From the NCBI GenBank assembly GCA_019309685.1, contig JAFDFT010000119.1, forward strand, positions 1-7,054: 7,054 bases of DNA, in the 5' to 3' direction. This DNA comes from Deltaproteobacteria bacterium (GTDB lineage: Bacteria > Desulfobacterota > Desulfobacteria > Desulfobacterales > JAABPS01). Made by a program: the position numbers and the translations under genes. The notes beneath the pieces are model-generated. The model searched no databases. It worked only from the letters and a program-made list of their open reading frames with translations, and had not been told where the DNA came from. Below, one piece after another: positions 6,577 through 7,054 of the stretch (position 1 is its first letter; each line of letters starts with the position of its first letter).

Positions 6577-6615
6577 AAAAAAGGCATAGCAATTAGCATC
6601 CATGTGTGCCTTTTT
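6577..6615. terminator. Candidate bidirectional rho-independent terminator
   Basis: AAAAAAGGCA (6577-6586) pairs with TGCCTTTTT (6607-6615) around a 20-base loop. This gives a GGCA/TGCC core with an A-tract before it and a T-tract after it, so it could end transcripts from either direction. It follows the exonuclease III gene and its repeat, and precedes the glutamate synthase start by 34 bases. The GC core is only four pairs and the loop is long, so strength is uncertain. Confidence 0.5.
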
Positions 6616-6649
6616 ATTCTATATGTTTGAAGGGAAAAACAAATTAAAG

Positions 6650-7054
6650 ATGATTAAAATAAGCAAAAAAGCAAATGGATTACCCAAAGCACAAGGGCTA
6701 TATGATCCTGCTAATGAACATGACTCCTGCGGTGTAGGATTTGTAGCCAATATTGACGGCATAAAAAATCATGACATAATTTTAAAAGGGATTAAGGTGC
6801 TCGAAAATCTTATGCATCGCGGTGCCATAGGCGGAGATTTAGCAACAGGAGATGGCGCGGGGATCTTGTTTCAGATACCACACGATTTTTTTATTCAAGC
6901 CTGCCAGACGATACATATTAGTCTCCCAGAACAAGGAAATTACGGCGTCGGCATGATCTTTATGCCTCTGGATGCTGAACCGCTTGAAGCTTACAAGGAG
7001 TTTGTCGAGAAGACAGTTGCTGCTGAAGGACTATCGTTTCTCGGGTGGCGGGAA
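6650..7054 (+). CDS. gltB: Glutamate synthase large (alpha) subunit, N-terminal glutaminase part, incomplete
   Basis: First 135 residues of the roughly 1500-residue GOGAT large subunit, which hydrolyses glutamine and passes ammonia to 2-oxoglutarate to make glutamate. EHDSCGVGFVANI (23-35) places the N-terminal nucleophile at Cys27, so a 26-residue propeptide should be removed, as in known GltB proteins. HRGA (56-59) and TGDGAGILFQIPHDFF (66-81) are the standard class-II amidotransferase blocks. The frame is intact to the window edge. Initiation is uncertain: ATG 6650 has only a distant AAGGG (6630-6634, 15 bases away). ATG 6623 is in frame and would add nine residues (MFEGKNKLK), but has no ribosome binding site. 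ATG 6602 is also in frame but lies inside the terminator hairpin. The short N-terminal gltB-type proteins of archaea and some anaerobes share this domain, so full length is presumed, not seen. Confidence 0.92.
   Translation, partial: MIKISKKANGLPKAQGLYDPANEHDSCGVGFVANIDGIKNHDIILKGIKVLENLMHRGAIGGDLATGDGAGILFQIPHDFFIQACQTIHISLPEQGNYGVGMIFMPLDAEPLEAYKEFVEKTVAAEGLSFLGWRE

Noticed and set aside
1..7054. A new defence, mobile or biosynthetic system
   Set aside because: All six coding regions belong to common metabolic, transport, envelope or repair families, and no nuclease cluster, transposase, reverse transcriptase, CRISPR repeat or structured RNA gene was seen.

Overview
The window looks like an ordinary chromosomal stretch from a moderately AT-rich, Gram-negative, probably strictly anaerobic bacterium. 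My best guess is a sulfate reducer of the Desulfobacterota, near Desulfobacteraceae. That guess rests on the combination of a crotonase beside an acyl-CoA ligase, consensus AAGGAG-type ribosome binding sites, and intergenic palindromic repeats that resemble families I associate with that group. The repeats are recognised from memory and no search was run, so the taxonomy is an inference.

Layout. Positions 1-576 (minus strand) hold the first 192 codons of a crotonase-fold enoyl-CoA hydratase/isomerase that runs off the left edge. A 667-base non-coding divergent region (577-1243) follows. It contains a degenerate inverted repeat about 300 bases across, a plausible sigma-70 promoter and a palindrome. 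Next, all on the plus strand, come a 621-residue AMP-forming acyl-CoA synthetase (1244-3109), a nested palindromic repeat (3149-3253), a membrane-anchored coiled-coil OmpA/MotB-type protein (3309-4028), a GltS-like glutamate symporter family protein (4181-5545), an exonuclease III-type AP endonuclease (5624-6412), an 18-bp-arm inverted repeat that overlaps the exonuclease stop codon (6411-6561), a candidate bidirectional terminator (6577-6615), and the first 135 codons of a glutamate synthase large subunit (6650-7054).

How they work together. The divergent crotonase and acyl-CoA ligase fit one catabolic module: the ligase activates a carboxylic acid to its CoA thioester, and the crotonase acts on an unsaturated acyl-CoA. 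The GltS-like carrier and glutamate synthase both concern glutamate, but they are separated by exonuclease III, a repeat and a terminator, so co-regulation is not shown. The OmpA-like protein and exonuclease III are housekeeping-type genes.

I found no defence system, phage, transposase, CRISPR, tRNA or rRNA. The most interesting points are the crotonase active-site pattern (Gln at the first glutamate position, with Glu and Asp as in dienoyl-CoA isomerases), the two intergenic repeat elements, one nested and one donating part of a stop codon, and a four-codon mini-ORF that occupies the ribosome binding site of the exonuclease gene.
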